A stretch of DNA of 64,000 nt, taken from the NCBI RefSeq assembly GCF_023540835.1, contig NZ_JALKCU010000003.1:186001-250000 (forward strand), written 5' to 3'. Below are positions 44,782-53,819 of this stretch, piece by piece (the first letter of the stretch is position 1; each line of letters opens with the position of its first letter). The translations under genes and the position numbers were made by a program. The DNA comes from Marivivens geojensis. GTDB taxonomy: Bacteria; Pseudomonadota; Alphaproteobacteria; Rhodobacterales; Rhodobacteraceae. The notes beneath the pieces were generated by a model. That model was given only the letters and a program-made list of their open reading frames with translations. It searched no databases and was not told the origin of the DNA.

Positions 44782-45751
44782 AGGCTTCTCCGCCCGCGCG
44801 TGGCGGGATGGCTTTGCCGACGAAACCAGCAAGCACGATAACGGTCAGGACGTAGGGTAGGGCGTCTAGGACTTGGGTCTGGACGCGGATACCAATGGCC
44901 CGCTCAAGGATGTCTGGGCGAATGGCGAGGGCCTGCAGGTAGCCAAAGAGCATTGTTGCCCCCAGTGCCTGCCATGGACGCCATTTCGCAAAGATCAGCG
45001 CGGCGAGGGCGATATAGCCACGACCCGCAGTCATTTCACGGACAAAGCCCGCTTGAAGCCCTGTAGAGAGGTAAGCGCCTGCAAGGCCGCAGAGCACGCC
45101 ACAGATGATCACAGCCGAATAGCGCATGCGGTAGACCGAGATACCAGCTGTATCCACTGCGCCTGGGTTTTCGCCAACAGCGCGAAGGCGCAGGCCGAAA
45201 CGGGTGCGGTAGAGGGTCCACCAAACGAAGGGAACGATCAGGATGCAGAGGTAAACAATGATCGTGTGACCCGAGAGAAGTTCGGAATAGACCTTCATTG
45301 GCAGGTCCGCTTTGGCGATGTCGCGGATGCGGGTCAATGCGCCTGGGAATTGGATCGACTCAAAACGGGCAGCACCCGATAGCGACGGCGTGCGACCACC
45401 TTCACCGAACCATGCTTGGGCGGCAACGACGGTAATACCTGAGGCGAAGAAGTTGATCGCAACGCCAGAAATCAGTTGGTTCCCACGGAAAGTGATCGAG
45501 GCGAGCCCATGCAAGAGCGACAAGACCACCGAGGCCATGATCCCAGCAATCAACCCGAGCCAAACGCTACCCGTGGTAAAGGATACGCCAGCCGCGAGGA
45601 AGGCTGAGATTAGCATCTTGCCTTCGAGGCCGATGTCGAAAATGCCAGCCCGCTCAGAAAAAAGACCTGCAAGGCATGCCAGCAGCAACGGCACGCCAAG
45701 GCGCACAGTGCCGTCCAAAACTGCAATGTCGAAAAACGCGAGAAGATCCAT
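44765..45751 (-). CDS. nupQ: Nucleoside ABC transporter permease (NupQ/YufQ-like)
   Basis: The 328-residue permease has nine to ten membrane helices and the conserved N-terminal LLLACLAGLFSERAGIFDIGLEGKMLIS, typical of the BMP-associated simple-sugar/nucleoside permeases (second permease). RLRAVGENPGAVDTAGISVYRMRY is the cytoplasmic coupling region. It pairs with the permease encoded immediately upstream (one-base stop/start overlap). Substrates are probably purine nucleosides in view of the PNP gene downstream. Confidence 0.92.
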   Translation of the reverse strand: MDLLAFFDIAVLDGTVRLGVPLLLACLAGLFSERAGIFDIGLEGKMLISAFLAAGVSFTTGSVWLGLIAGIMASVVLSLLHGLASITFRGNQLISGVAINFFASGITVVAAQAWFGEGGRTPSLSGAARFESIQFPGALTRIRDIAKADLPMKVYSELLSGHTIIVYLCILIVPFVWWTLYRTRFGLRLRAVGENPGAVDTAGISVYRMRYSAVIICGVLCGLAGAYLSTGLQAGFVREMTAGRGYIALAALIFAKWRPWQALGATMLFGYLQALAIRPDILERAIGIRVQTQVLDALPYVLTVIVLAGFVGKAIPPRAGGEAYVKER

Positions 45752-46845
45752 CAGTTTGCCCCCTTACGGCCAAACGCCACGAAGAGTTTTTCGATTGGCA
45801 TGCGCACCATGTTGTCGAGCGCGCCTGTAAATAGGATGACCAGTGCTTGGATCACAGTGACCATCTCCCGTGGGATGCGCAGTTCGGCAGAGAGTTCTGC
45901 ACCACCTTGATAGAGGATGCCGAATAGGATCGCTGCAATCAGGATGCCGACGGGGTGGTTGCGGCCCATCAGAGCCACAGCGATGCCGATAAACCCTGCG
46001 CCCTCAACAGCGTTGAGAACCAGACGTTCCGCCTCGCCCATGACGTTGTTGATGGCCATCATGCCTGCCAGACCGCCAGAAATCAGCATTGCGATCATGA
46101 TGATCTTCGTTGGTTTGATGCCTGCATATTTCGCCGCGCTTTCGCTTTCGCCAAAGGCGCGGGTTTCGTAGCCGAGCTTGGTTTTCCAAATCAGCGCCCA
46201 GACAAACACGCAGGCCAAAAGCGCGATGATCAGGGCAAAGTTCGCAGGGCCTCGGTCCGAGAAGCTAATGCCGACTGCGCCGAGGATGGCCGAGAGGTTA
46301 GGGAGGTGCATTGCCTCCGCAAATGACGGAGTCGCAGGTTCCATGCCACCTGCCTTGATCGGGCCATTCAAGAGAAAGTTCAGCAGCGGGTAGGCCATGT
46401 AGTTAAACATGATCGTGGTGATCACGATGTGGCTGCCGCGTTTTGCTTGAAGGTAGGCAGGAATTGCTGCCCACGCCGCACCAAAGACCGCCGCAGCAAC
46501 ACCGCCGCCAATCAGTGCGAGCGTCCAATGCGGCCACGGGATGTAGAGGCAAGCGAGCGCTGCACCAAGGCCGCCAATATACGCCTGACCCTCGCCGCCG
46601 ATGTTGAACATTCGGGCATGATAGGCCACTGCAACAGCAAGGCCCGTGAAGATAAAGTTTGTCGCGTAGTAGAGCGTGTAGGACACGTTCGCGCTATTAC
46701 CCAGCGCGCCTTTAACCATGATGCCGAGCGCATCAATCGGGTTGTGCCCGATCGCCAAAATCACGATGGCAGAGATGATCGCGGCCAAGACCAGCGACAG
46801 TACAGGGACAAGGACCACATCGGCCCAGTTCGGCATCTTTTGCAT
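45751..46845 (-). CDS. nupP: Nucleoside ABC transporter permease (NupP/YufP-like)
   Basis: The 364-residue protein has about nine membrane helices with MFNIGGEGQAYIGGLGAALACL and the coupling helix region YETRAFGESESAAKYAGIKPTK. It is the first permease of a heteromeric pair with NupQ. It overlaps the ATPase stop and the next start by one base each (TGATG), so all four genes are tightly coupled. Confidence 0.92.
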   Translation of the reverse strand: MQKMPNWADVVLVPVLSLVLAAIISAIVILAIGHNPIDALGIMVKGALGNSANVSYTLYYATNFIFTGLAVAVAYHARMFNIGGEGQAYIGGLGAALACLYIPWPHWTLALIGGGVAAAVFGAAWAAIPAYLQAKRGSHIVITTIMFNYMAYPLLNFLLNGPIKAGGMEPATPSFAEAMHLPNLSAILGAVGISFSDRGPANFALIIALLACVFVWALIWKTKLGYETRAFGESESAAKYAGIKPTKIIMIAMLISGGLAGMMAINNVMGEAERLVLNAVEGAGFIGIAVALMGRNHPVGILIAAILFGILYQGGAELSAELRIPREMVTVIQALVILFTGALDNMVRMPIEKLFVAFGRKGAN

Positions 46846-48383
46846 CAGGCGGCATCCCCTTGAACACCGGCCATTAGCAGGCCGAGTTCCTGAACATTGG
46901 TATCTTGCGGCAGGCGTTCGCCCATGATCCGCCCGTCAAACATCACGGCAATCCGATCAGAGAGCGACATGATCTCGTCTAGCTCGACTGACACGAGGAG
47001 GATCGCTTTGCCTTGGTCACGCAGGGCCACGATTTGTTTGTGAATGAATTCGATTGCGCCGATGTCGACGCCACGGGTCGGCTGACCGATCAGCAGCACA
47101 TCGGGATTGCGTTCAATCTCACGCGCCACAACTATTTTCTGTTGGTTGCCACCAGAGAAGTTCTTGGCGGCCAACAGCGGGTTAGGCGGCCGCACGTCGA
47201 AACGTTCCATTTTTTCGGCGGTATCGGCCTTGATCGCAGCGTGATCCATAAAAAGCACGTTTTTCTGGTAGCGCGGGTCGCTGTGATAGCCGAACGCTGT
47301 GTTTTCCCACGCAGAGAAGTTCATCACCAAACCTTCGCGCTGACGGTCCTCTGGCACGTGAGCGATGCCCCGTTTGCGGCGACTTTGTCCGTCGGAGTAT
47401 TTACCTGTTAGGTCAATCGGTTGGCCGTTTACTGTGATGGTGCCCGTGCCCTTTTCATAGCCACCCAGCACTTCAAGCAGTTCAGATTGACCGTTCCCCG
47501 CAACGCCCGCGATGCCGAGGATTTCGCCCGCGCGGATATTGAAGGATACGTTTTTGACACGATGAACGCCCTGCGCATCGGTGACGTTCAGGTTCTGCAC
47601 ATCGAGGATCACGTCACCCGGTTTTGCAGGAACCTTGTCGACCTGAAGCAGAACCTTACGGCCCACCATCAGCTCAGCCAGTTGGGCGGGATCGGTTTCT
47701 GCGGTTTTGACGGTTGCTGTCATTTCACCGCGCCGCATGACCGATACCGTGTCTGTAATCTCCATGATTTCCCGTAGCTTATGGGTAATCAGAATGATCG
47801 TTTTGCCCTCCTCACGAAGACGACCAAGGATGCGGAATAGCTGGTCCGCCTCAGCAGGGGTCAGAACGCCCGTCGGTTCATCGAGGATCAGGATGTCTGC
47901 CTGACGGTAGAGCGCCTTGAGGATCTCAACACGTTGCTGCATCCCGACGCCGATCTCTTCGATCACGGCATCTGGGTCCACGTGGAGCTCATATTCTTCG
48001 GACAGTTGCTTTAGCTCTTTGCGTGCTTTGGTCAGAGACGGGCGCAGCAAAAATCCGTCCTCAACGCCCAAGATGACGTTTTCGAGGACGGTGAAATTCT
48101 CAACCAGTTTAAAGTGCTGGAACACCATCCCAATCCCAGCAGCAATCGCTGCCTGACTATCAGGGATTTCGGTCTTTTGCCCGTTGATGAACACCTCGCC
48201 CGCATCGGCCTTGTAGAACCCGTAAAGGATCGACATTAGCGTGGATTTGCCTGCGCCATTTTCCCCAATGATCCCATGGATCGTTCCAGGCATAACGCGA
48301 ATGGAAATGTCTTTGTTTGCCTGAACTGGCCCAAAGGCCTTGGAAATTCCGACGAGTTCGATGGCAGGTGCAGGTGCGGTCAT
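46845..48383 (-). CDS. nupO: Nucleoside ABC transporter ATP-binding protein (NupO/YufO-like)
   Basis: The 512-residue ATPase has two tandem ABC domains. The first has GENGAGKSTLMSILYGFYK (Walker A) and ILILDEPTGVLTPAEADQLF (Walker B). The second has GVAGNGQSELLEVLGGY (a diverged Walker A), the signature FSGGNQQKIVVAREIERNPDVLLIGQPTRG and H-loop SVELDEIMSLSDRIAVM. The degenerate second Walker A is typical of the RbsA/BMP subfamily. It starts 76 bases downstream of bmpA behind a hairpin. Confidence 0.94.
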   Translation of the reverse strand: MTAPAPAIELVGISKAFGPVQANKDISIRVMPGTIHGIIGENGAGKSTLMSILYGFYKADAGEVFINGQKTEIPDSQAAIAAGIGMVFQHFKLVENFTVLENVILGVEDGFLLRPSLTKARKELKQLSEEYELHVDPDAVIEEIGVGMQQRVEILKALYRQADILILDEPTGVLTPAEADQLFRILGRLREEGKTIILITHKLREIMEITDTVSVMRRGEMTATVKTAETDPAQLAELMVGRKVLLQVDKVPAKPGDVILDVQNLNVTDAQGVHRVKNVSFNIRAGEILGIAGVAGNGQSELLEVLGGYEKGTGTITVNGQPIDLTGKYSDGQSRRKRGIAHVPEDRQREGLVMNFSAWENTAFGYHSDPRYQKNVLFMDHAAIKADTAEKMERFDVRPPNPLLAAKNFSGGNQQKIVVAREIERNPDVLLIGQPTRGVDIGAIEFIHKQIVALRDQGKAILLVSVELDEIMSLSDRIAVMFDGRIMGERLPQDTNVQELGLLMAGVQGDAA

Positions 48384-48409
48384 TCTCTGTCCCTCGGGCA
48401 GATAGAAAA

Positions 48410-48435
48410 GCCGCGCCGGATAATAACGGCGCGGC
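48410..48435 (-). terminator. Attenuating hairpin between bmpA and nupO
   Basis: GCCGCGCCG pairs perfectly with CGGCGCGGC around an eight-base AT-rich loop. On the minus strand it is followed by TTTTCT. It lies within the operon between the binding-protein gene and the transporter genes, and would lower expression of the latter. Confidence 0.65.
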
Positions 48436-48458
48436 CCAATATGCGTGGATCGTTCGAC

Positions 48459-49454
48459 TTAGAAGTCGAGAACCGGGCAGGTTTCGTCCGACATGTAGTC
48501 GTGAACGACCAGTTCGCCCGATGCGATCTGAGCAGAAGCCGCTTCGACCGCCGCTTTCATTTCATCAGTGATCAGTTCTGCGTTGTATTCGTCGAGCGCG
48601 TAACCAACGCCACCGTTCGACAGACCCATCACGTTAAAGCCTGCTTCGAGGTCCGCACCAGCGGTGAACGCATCGTAAACAGCGTTATCAACGCGTTTCA
48701 TCATCGAGGTCAGAACGGAACCCGGGTGCATGTAGTTCTGGTTGGAGTCGACGCCGATCGAATAGACGCCTTGGTCAGCTGCGGTTTGCAGAACGCCAAC
48801 GCCAGTGCCGCCAGCAGCAGCGTAAATCACGTCAGCACCTTGGCTGATCTGAGCGAGGGTGAGTTCCGAACCTTTTACCGGATCGTTCCATGCGGCAGGG
48901 GTGGTGCCAGTCATGTTCGCGATGACGGTCGCGTCAGGGTTCACAGCCAATGCACCTTGAGCGTAGCCACATGCGAATTTGCGGATCAGCGGGATGTCCA
49001 TGCCGCCGATAAAGCCAACGGTGCCATCTTCGGATGCCATCGCAGCCAGCATACCAACGAGGTACGAACCTTCGTGTTCGTTAAACACAACCGACTGAAC
49101 GTTCGGTGCATCAACAACCATGTCGATGATCGAGAACTTCAGGTCAGGGTATTCAGGTGCAACAGCTGCCAGCGGGGTTGCCCAAGAGAAGCCAGCCATA
49201 ACAATCGGGTTGTTCCCGTCTTCAGCAAAGCGACGGATCGCCTGTTCACGCTGTGCGTCCGAGGTGATTTCGAATTCAGCAAAGCTACCGCCGGTTTCTT
49301 CGGCCCAGCGGGTTGCGCCGCCGAATGCTGCTTCGTTGAAGGATTTGTCGAATTTGCCGCCAAGGTCAAAAATGATTGCCGGATCAGCCAGCGCAGCGCC
49401 TGCGGACAGAGCAAGGGCAGCAGATGCGCCGAGGAATTTTGTGACGAGGGTCAT
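48459..49454 (-). CDS. bmpA: BMP family nucleoside-binding lipoprotein/periplasmic protein
   Basis: The 331-residue protein has a cleavable Gram-negative signal peptide (ends near SAGAALA at residue 23) without a lipobox, and the family motif AIIFDLGGKFDKSFNEAAFGG. MAGFSWATPLAAVAPEYPDLKFSIID and VGFIGGMDIPLIRKF follow, and VIYAAAGGTGVGVLQTAAD is near the hinge. It captures nucleosides in the periplasm for NupOPQ. It heads the operon, and the upstream 151 bases (49455-49605) should hold the promoter. Confidence 0.95.
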   Translation of the reverse strand: MTLVTKFLGASAALALSAGAALADPAIIFDLGGKFDKSFNEAAFGGATRWAEETGGSFAEFEITSDAQREQAIRRFAEDGNNPIVMAGFSWATPLAAVAPEYPDLKFSIIDMVVDAPNVQSVVFNEHEGSYLVGMLAAMASEDGTVGFIGGMDIPLIRKFACGYAQGALAVNPDATVIANMTGTTPAAWNDPVKGSELTLAQISQGADVIYAAAGGTGVGVLQTAADQGVYSIGVDSNQNYMHPGSVLTSMMKRVDNAVYDAFTAGADLEAGFNVMGLSNGGVGYALDEYNAELITDEMKAAVEAASAQIASGELVVHDYMSDETCPVLDF

Positions 49455-49605
49455 TTAGTATCTCCCAACTGGTTTTGCCCCGGAGCCGCAGCGGCCCGCG
49501 TGGGCGGACATCTCTCGTGTCTTTTGGAATTAGGGCTATTAACTCTCTGGGGGTCAACCGGATTCTCACGTCACTTGGTGTCACTTTGATCAGATGATCA
49601 ATAAA

Positions 49606-50025
49606 TTAGCGTTGTGAGAGCGGTAATTGGAGCAAAAGCGCGTCAATCCGCGCACCGTCGGGTGTTCTGTAGTAATCTTTACGAAATCCCGAATCGACGA
49701 AACCGACAGAGCGGTAAAGCCCGATGGCTGTCGCGTTATTCGCCGCAACCTCAAGAAACATGTTTTCTGCCCCTCGCTCTTTTGCCGTGTGGAGCGCGAG
49801 TTCCAGCAGTCTGCGCCCTTCACCTGTGCCGCGCGCAGAGGGCGCTACGCAGATCGTCAAAAGTTCTGCCTCGTCCAGAACGATGCGGATTACGGCAAAT
49901 CCGTTCTCTGACGTGATACATGTCGTGAACTTGTCGTCCATCATTCCGCGCAGTTCATCCGCAGACCACGGTCGTGGCGTCGAAAAACACTCCGCGTGAA
50001 TTTGGGCGAGTGCGTCGGCGTTCAC
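49606..50025 (-). CDS. rimI: Ribosomal-protein-alanine N-acetyltransferase-like GNAT protein
   Basis: The 139-residue GNAT has ELLTICVAPSARGTGEGRRLLELALHTA (acetyl-CoA P-loop) and FLEVAANNATAIGLYRSVGFVDSGFRKDYY, the RimI pattern with Asn and Tyr of the catalytic area. It begins with GTG 50025, overlapping the tsaB stop by four bases (GTGA). The tsaB-rimI order is the common alphaproteobacterial arrangement. It acetylates the N-terminal Ala of ribosomal protein S18 in relatives; other protein targets are possible. Confidence 0.88.
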   Translation of the reverse strand: MNADALAQIHAECFSTPRPWSADELRGMMDDKFTTCITSENGFAVIRIVLDEAELLTICVAPSARGTGEGRRLLELALHTAKERGAENMFLEVAANNATAIGLYRSVGFVDSGFRKDYYRTPDGARIDALLLQLPLSQR

Positions 50026-50621
50026 GTTAAGATAACCGGTGCGGGGTCGCGCGGTGGCGCGGCATCCGCTGCCCGCACATAGAGCGGCGCAGGACGCGGT
50101 TGCTGCTGACCCAAACGCTCTGCCGCGACGCGGGCAATATTCGCAACGTGATCGGCTGCATTCAGTGTGGGCGCGAGAGGCCCGTCGATTTGATGATCCG
50201 CAACGACGATCATTTCGGGTGCTTGCGGTCCATCAACGGTGAAATGCTGGAGGTATGCGTTACCTCGTGGGGCGTCAATCAGTGCTGTGATGGGCAGGGG
50301 CAAGCCATGCACGAGAGCCTCAAACCCATTCACCCCAATCGCTGGGATCGACAGGCCGAGGGCCAGACCGCGCGCCGCTGAGACGGAAATCCGAATACCT
50401 GTGAAATTTCCGGGTCCAGTGCCAACGCTGATCGCATCCAGATCGGACCATGATAGCCCTGCGTCCGACAGCACCTCGGTCAGCAACGGCATCAAATGCT
50501 CTGCCTGACCTTTGGCCATTTCTTCGATGCGAGTGGTGATCGTGCCACCCTGTAACAAAGCGGCGGCGCAATGCGCCGCCGATGTATCAAATGCCAGTAT
50601 CGTTGGTGACTTAGGCAGCAA
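50022..50621 (-). CDS. tsaB: tRNA threonylcarbamoyladenosine biosynthesis protein TsaB
   Basis: The 199-residue ASKHA-fold protein has ILAFDTSAAHCAAAL at the N-terminus and SVGTGPGNFTGIRISVSAARGLALG, the typical TsaB loop. It partners TsaD and TsaE in t6A synthesis on tRNAs reading ANN codons. The start is a TTG at 50621, supported by GAGGTG seven bases upstream and by the lack of an ATG or GTG before the conserved part. It overlaps the end of the nfu gene by 11 bases. Confidence 0.92.
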   Translation of the reverse strand: MLPKSPTILAFDTSAAHCAAALLQGGTITTRIEEMAKGQAEHLMPLLTEVLSDAGLSWSDLDAISVGTGPGNFTGIRISVSAARGLALGLSIPAIGVNGFEALVHGLPLPITALIDAPRGNAYLQHFTVDGPQAPEMIVVADHQIDGPLAPTLNAADHVANIARVAAERLGQQQPRPAPLYVRAADAAPPRDPAPVILT

Positions 50622-51171
50622 CGGGGCGCACCTCGAGCACTTCGGGGATGTAATGGCGCAGCAAGTTTTCGATGCCCATTTTCAGGGTCAGGGTCGAAGA
50701 CGGGCAGCCTGCGCATGCACCCTGCATGTGCAAGTAAACGATGCCGCGATCAAAGCCATGGAACGTGATGTCGCCGCCGTCTTGAGCCACCGCAGGACGC
50801 ACACGAGTGTCGAGCAGTTCTTTGATCTGGTTGACGATATCGGTGTCTTCTTCGCTGTGGTTGTCCGCGTGACCGCCAGAGCCTTCGCCGCTCATCACAG
50901 CAGCGCCCGACTGGAAGTGTTCCATAATCGCGCCAAGGATCGCTGGCTTGATGTGGTCCCATTCAACGCTGTCGGATTTGGTCACGGTTACAAAGTCGGT
51001 GCCAAAGAACACACCGCTCACGCCGTCGATTCCGAAAATACGGGAAGCAAGCGGGGATTGTGCAGCCGCGTCAGCGGTCGGGAAATCAGCGGTGCCAACT
51101 TCGAGAACGGCCTGACCAGGCAGGAATTTCAGTGTCGCCGGGTTCGGCGTGGATTCGGTCTGGATAAACAT
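50611..51171 (-). CDS. Nfu-type iron-sulfur cluster scaffold/carrier protein
   Basis: The 186-residue protein has an N-terminal Nfu_N domain (MFIQTESTPNPATLKFLPG, then DGVSGVFFGTDFVTVTK) and a C-terminal NifU-like domain with the cluster-binding C-x2-C in GACAGCPSSTLTLK. It carries 4Fe-4S clusters to target enzymes such as lipoyl synthase or aconitase. ATG 51171 is preferred to a TTG at 51180 because AAAAGG lies nine bases upstream and the family begins MFIQTE. Confidence 0.93.
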   Translation of the reverse strand: MFIQTESTPNPATLKFLPGQAVLEVGTADFPTADAAAQSPLASRIFGIDGVSGVFFGTDFVTVTKSDSVEWDHIKPAILGAIMEHFQSGAAVMSGEGSGGHADNHSEEDTDIVNQIKELLDTRVRPAVAQDGGDITFHGFDRGIVYLHMQGACAGCPSSTLTLKMGIENLLRHYIPEVLEVRPVAA

Positions 51172-51297
51172 GGAAGCCAACCTTTTCTGTCGGACTTACA
51201 TATCTGCCCTCAGGGCATCGAAGTCAAGGTTTAGAATGGTTCTAAATGTTTTCGGGGCCACCCTTAGGCGACCCCGCAAGAGAGACACAGGTCTAAC

Positions 51298-51639
51298 TTA
51301 GTTGTTCACATAAAGCATCTTAGTCGCGAGCTCTTGGCCGCCGACTTTCAGGACTGCGATCAGTTTGGACGCGGGGTAGTTCGTAACGTCGACCTCGGTG
51401 TTGATGTTGCCGCCGGCTTTGACTGTCTCGGTGCCGAGCAGGCGACCTTTGACGCTGCCGTCGTAATCATAGACTTCGATGACGCCATCCGCGGGGGAAT
51501 TCACGTAGCCAATCGTGAGGTCACCGCTGTCTTTCACCGCATTCTGCACGCCAAAGTAAGCGTCAGCCGCAGAAGCAGAGGTTGCCGCAGCAAAAGTTGC
51601 AGTCAGCGCTAGGGCAGCAAGAGTTGTTTGTTTCAGCAT
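51298..51639 (-). CDS. Small periplasmic protein, unknown family
   Basis: The 113-residue product has a clear Gram-negative signal peptide (MLKQTTLAALALTATFAAATSASAADA, cleaved near residue 25). The mature domain is beta-rich with regular YVNSPADGVIEVYDY and KVGGQELATKMLYV strands, and has no Cys. It may be an Ig-like or lipocalin-like single domain. ATG 51639 has GGAG eight bases upstream; the long in-frame extension lacks any similarity. No family is recognised. Confidence 0.7.
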   Translation of the reverse strand: MLKQTTLAALALTATFAAATSASAADAYFGVQNAVKDSGDLTIGYVNSPADGVIEVYDYDGSVKGRLLGTETVKAGGNINTEVDVTNYPASKLIAVLKVGGQELATKMLYVNN

Positions 51640-51985
51640 TTCAGTCTCCAGTTTTATTATTGGCCAACACCGTGCTGGCCGTTTGTGAATTGGAAACTGT
51701 GCATTTGCGCTGAAGTTGAAAAGCCTTTGATAAGTCACATTAAATGAGGTCGGGTGAGCGACGGAAAGCATTGAAATCCACGTTGGGTGCGACGTCCGTT
51801 GAACGTTGCAGAGGTGGGTGTGCATTGATGTCCCAAAAGGGGGACTTTGGTGCATTTTGATATGGTGACCTCTGCAATTCAGCCCTCTGTCCGATCACAG
51901 ACGCCAGCCGTCAAAATGAGAAAATAAAAAACCCGCGTTCATCACGCGGGCTTCTCACATTTGATTTTGGGGTTTGCTCCTGCGT
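51640..51985. other. Intergenic region between the periplasmic protein and the universal stress protein genes
   Basis: The stretch of about 346 bases holds the promoter of the periplasmic-protein gene and, at its right end, the terminator of the stress-protein gene (51921-51950). I see no convincing coding sequence; a 38-codon frame at 51747 lacks a ribosome binding site. No RNA gene is evident by eye. Confidence 0.6.
51921..51950 (-). terminator. Terminator after the universal stress protein gene
   Basis: On the minus strand CCCGCGT pairs with ACGCGGG around GATGA and is followed by TTTTTTATTTT. It lies 35 bases past the stop at 51986. Confidence 0.87.
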
Positions 51986-52441
51986 TCAAGTGATCGCTTC
52001 GAGCTTTTCTTTGCTCAAATCACCGGGCACGACGGTGATCGGAATCGGCAAGCTCCCAGATTGACGCGAAAGCTGCGTCACCAATGGTCCCGGTCCCTTT
52101 TTGTCATTCCCCGCACCGAGGACGAGAACGCCGATGGACTGGTCCTCTTCGATCACGGACAGGATTTCGGTCACTGCTTCGCCTTCGCGGATGATCAATT
52201 CGGGATCAACGCCCTGTTTGTCGCGCATCCATTTCGCAAAGACCTCGAAATGGGCGACAATCCGTTCACGCGCTTCTTCGCGCATAATCTCTCCCACACC
52301 GATCCAGTGATTGAATTCTTCGGGTGCGATGATCGACAGGATCGCAACCCCAGCACCTGTATGAGAGGCACGCATCGCGGCAAAGCGCATCGCGTTCAAG
52401 CATTCACGGCTATCGTCCAAAACCACAAGAAACTTACGCAT
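51986..52441 (-). CDS. Universal stress protein (UspA family)
   Basis: The 151-residue product starts FLVVLDDSRECLNAMRFAAMRA, the UspA beta1-alpha1 segment. The C-terminal part has VLVLGAGNDKKGPGPLVTQLSRQSGSLPIPITVVPG, close to the ATP-binding G-x2-G-x9-G motif of Usp proteins but with changed spacing (GAGNDKKGPGPL). It is predicted to act in stress or starvation responses; the partner is unknown. ATG 52441 is preceded by AAGGGGG; the ATG at 52489 is not supported by similarity. Confidence 0.88.
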   Translation of the reverse strand: MRKFLVVLDDSRECLNAMRFAAMRASHTGAGVAILSIIAPEEFNHWIGVGEIMREEARERIVAHFEVFAKWMRDKQGVDPELIIREGEAVTEILSVIEEDQSIGVLVLGAGNDKKGPGPLVTQLSRQSGSLPIPITVVPGDLSKEKLEAIT

Positions 52442-52513
52442 CGGATCCCCCTTTGGCGGGATATTGACGCAATGGCTGGGGCGAGGCAACGACTATCACT
52501 GATCGAAAGAAAG

Positions 52514-52543
52514 GCGCGTCCGGTTGGGGAGAACCGGACGCGC
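52514..52543 (-). terminator. Strong hairpin downstream of trpS and upstream of the stress protein
   Basis: GCGCGTCCGGTT pairs over 12 bp with AACCGGACGCGC around six bases, and on the minus strand CTTTCTTTC follows. It probably ends the trpS transcript. Confidence 0.65.
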
Positions 52544-52658
52544 GCAACTTTACCGACTGGGACGTGTCGGCTGACACCATGCGGCCAGGACAAATGACGC
52601 ACGGTTGAACCCAGGATGGGGTGAGTTCGATTCAATAATGTGACGTTGGGTCAACGTT

Positions 52659-52678
52659 GGTGTCGCCGTAGCGACACC
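52659..52678 (-). other. Second hairpin directly after trpS
   Basis: GGTGTCGC pairs perfectly with GCGACACC around CGTA, 13 bases past the trpS stop. It has no T tract; it may stabilise the trpS mRNA end. Confidence 0.4.
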
Positions 52679-52690
52679 AGCTGTGGGTTG

Positions 52691-53716
52691 TTACCCGCGC
52701 AAAAGACCGACGATATCGTAGGTCTGTTTCAGGATCGGCTGCGCGATTTCGCGTGCGCGGTCAGCGCCACGGGTCAAAATGCGGTCGATCTCTGCGGGAT
52801 CGTCCATCAGACGTTTCATCTCGGTCGAAATCGGCGCGAGCTTTTCAACGGCCAAATCTGCGAGGGCGGGTTTGAATTTGCCCCAACCTTCGCCACCGAA
52901 CTCTGCAATCACCTGTTCGTTGGTTTGGTCGTTCAGTGCAGCGTAGATGTTAACCAAGTTCCGCGCCTCTGGACGCTCAGCCAGACCTTCGACAGTTTCT
53001 GGCAGGGCTTCGGCATCGCTTTTGGCTTTCTTGAACTTCTTTGCGATGGTGTCTGCATCATCGGTCATGTTGATGCGTTCCATATCGCTCTCGCCGGACT
53101 TGGACATCTTTTTCGACCCGTCGCGCAGGTTCATGACGCGCATGGCGGGGCCTTCGATGACGGGCGTGGTTTCGGGGAAGAAATCCACCTTGAAGTCGTG
53201 GTTGAACTTTTTCGCGATGTCACGGGTCAGTTCGACGTGCTGTTTCTGGTCCTCGCCCACTGGAACATGGGTCGCGTGGTAGAGCAGGATGTCGGCCGCC
53301 ATCAACGACGGATAGGCATAGAGGCCAAGCGATGCTTTTTCCGCGTCTTTGCCCGAACCTGCCTTGTCCTTGAACTGGGTCATGCGGTTCATCCAACCGA
53401 CGCGGGCCACACAATTGAAAATCCAACCGAGCTCGGCATGGCCAGATACCTGCGCCTGATTAAAGAGGATCGACTGTTCAGGATCGATACCAGAGGCAAG
53501 GTAGCCAGCAGCCACTTCACGTGTCGCGTTTGCCAATTCTTTGGGGTCTTGCCAGACGGTGATCGCGTGGAGGTCCACCACGCAATAGATCGTCTCGAAC
53601 TGGCCGCCCTGCATATCCACAAACCGCTTGATCGCGCCGAGATAGTTGCCAAGGGTCAACCCGCCCGAGGGTTTGATGCCAGAGAACACACGCGGTGCGA
53701 ATTTGGTATCGGTCAT
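52691..53716 (-). CDS. trpS: Tryptophanyl-tRNA synthetase
   Basis: The 341-residue class I synthetase has [23 protein letters not shown], with TLGNYLG as the HIGH-equivalent motif. The KMSKS loop is in [12 protein letters not shown], and [17 protein letters not shown] follows. It charges tRNA-Trp. ATG 53716 has GGAAGG seven to eight bases upstream. The 84-residue in-frame extension to 53968 overlaps the divergent rhomboid-fold gene and is rejected. No T-box leader is present, as expected in this class of bacteria. Confidence 0.96.
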   Translation of the reverse strand: MTDTKFAPRVFSGIKPSGGLTLGNYLGAIKRFVDMQGGQFETIYCVVDLHAITVWQDPKELANATREVAAGYLASGIDPEQSILFNQAQVSGHAELGWIFNCVARVGWMNRMTQFKDKAGSGKDAEKASLGLYAYPSLMAADILLYHATHVPVGEDQKQHVELTRDIAKKFNHDFKVDFFPETTPVIEGPAMRVMNLRDGSKKMSKSGESDMERINMTDDADTIAKKFKKAKSDAEALPETVEGLAERPEARNLVNIYAALNDQTNEQVIAEFGGEGWGKFKPALADLAVEKLAPISTEMKRLMDDPAEIDRILTRGADRAREIAQPILKQTYDIVGLLRG

Positions 53717-53819
53717 CGTCAAACCTTCCGGGGCTGGATTAAAAGTCGGCGAAGGCTTACCGAGGGGGGCAAGTCCCGTCAATGCGAAGCGGGCAGATAG
53801 AGGTAAGGAAGACAGAGAT

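Noticed and set aside
45100-45125. ATGATCACAG within the nupQ gene resembling the GTGATCAC operator
   Set aside because: The left half does not match (ATGATC rather than GTGATC), it lies inside a coding region, and it has no partner site.
51747-51863. A 38-codon plus-strand frame between the periplasmic-protein and stress-protein genes
   Set aside because: It has no ribosome binding site, no terminator and no recognisable composition; chance is the simplest explanation.
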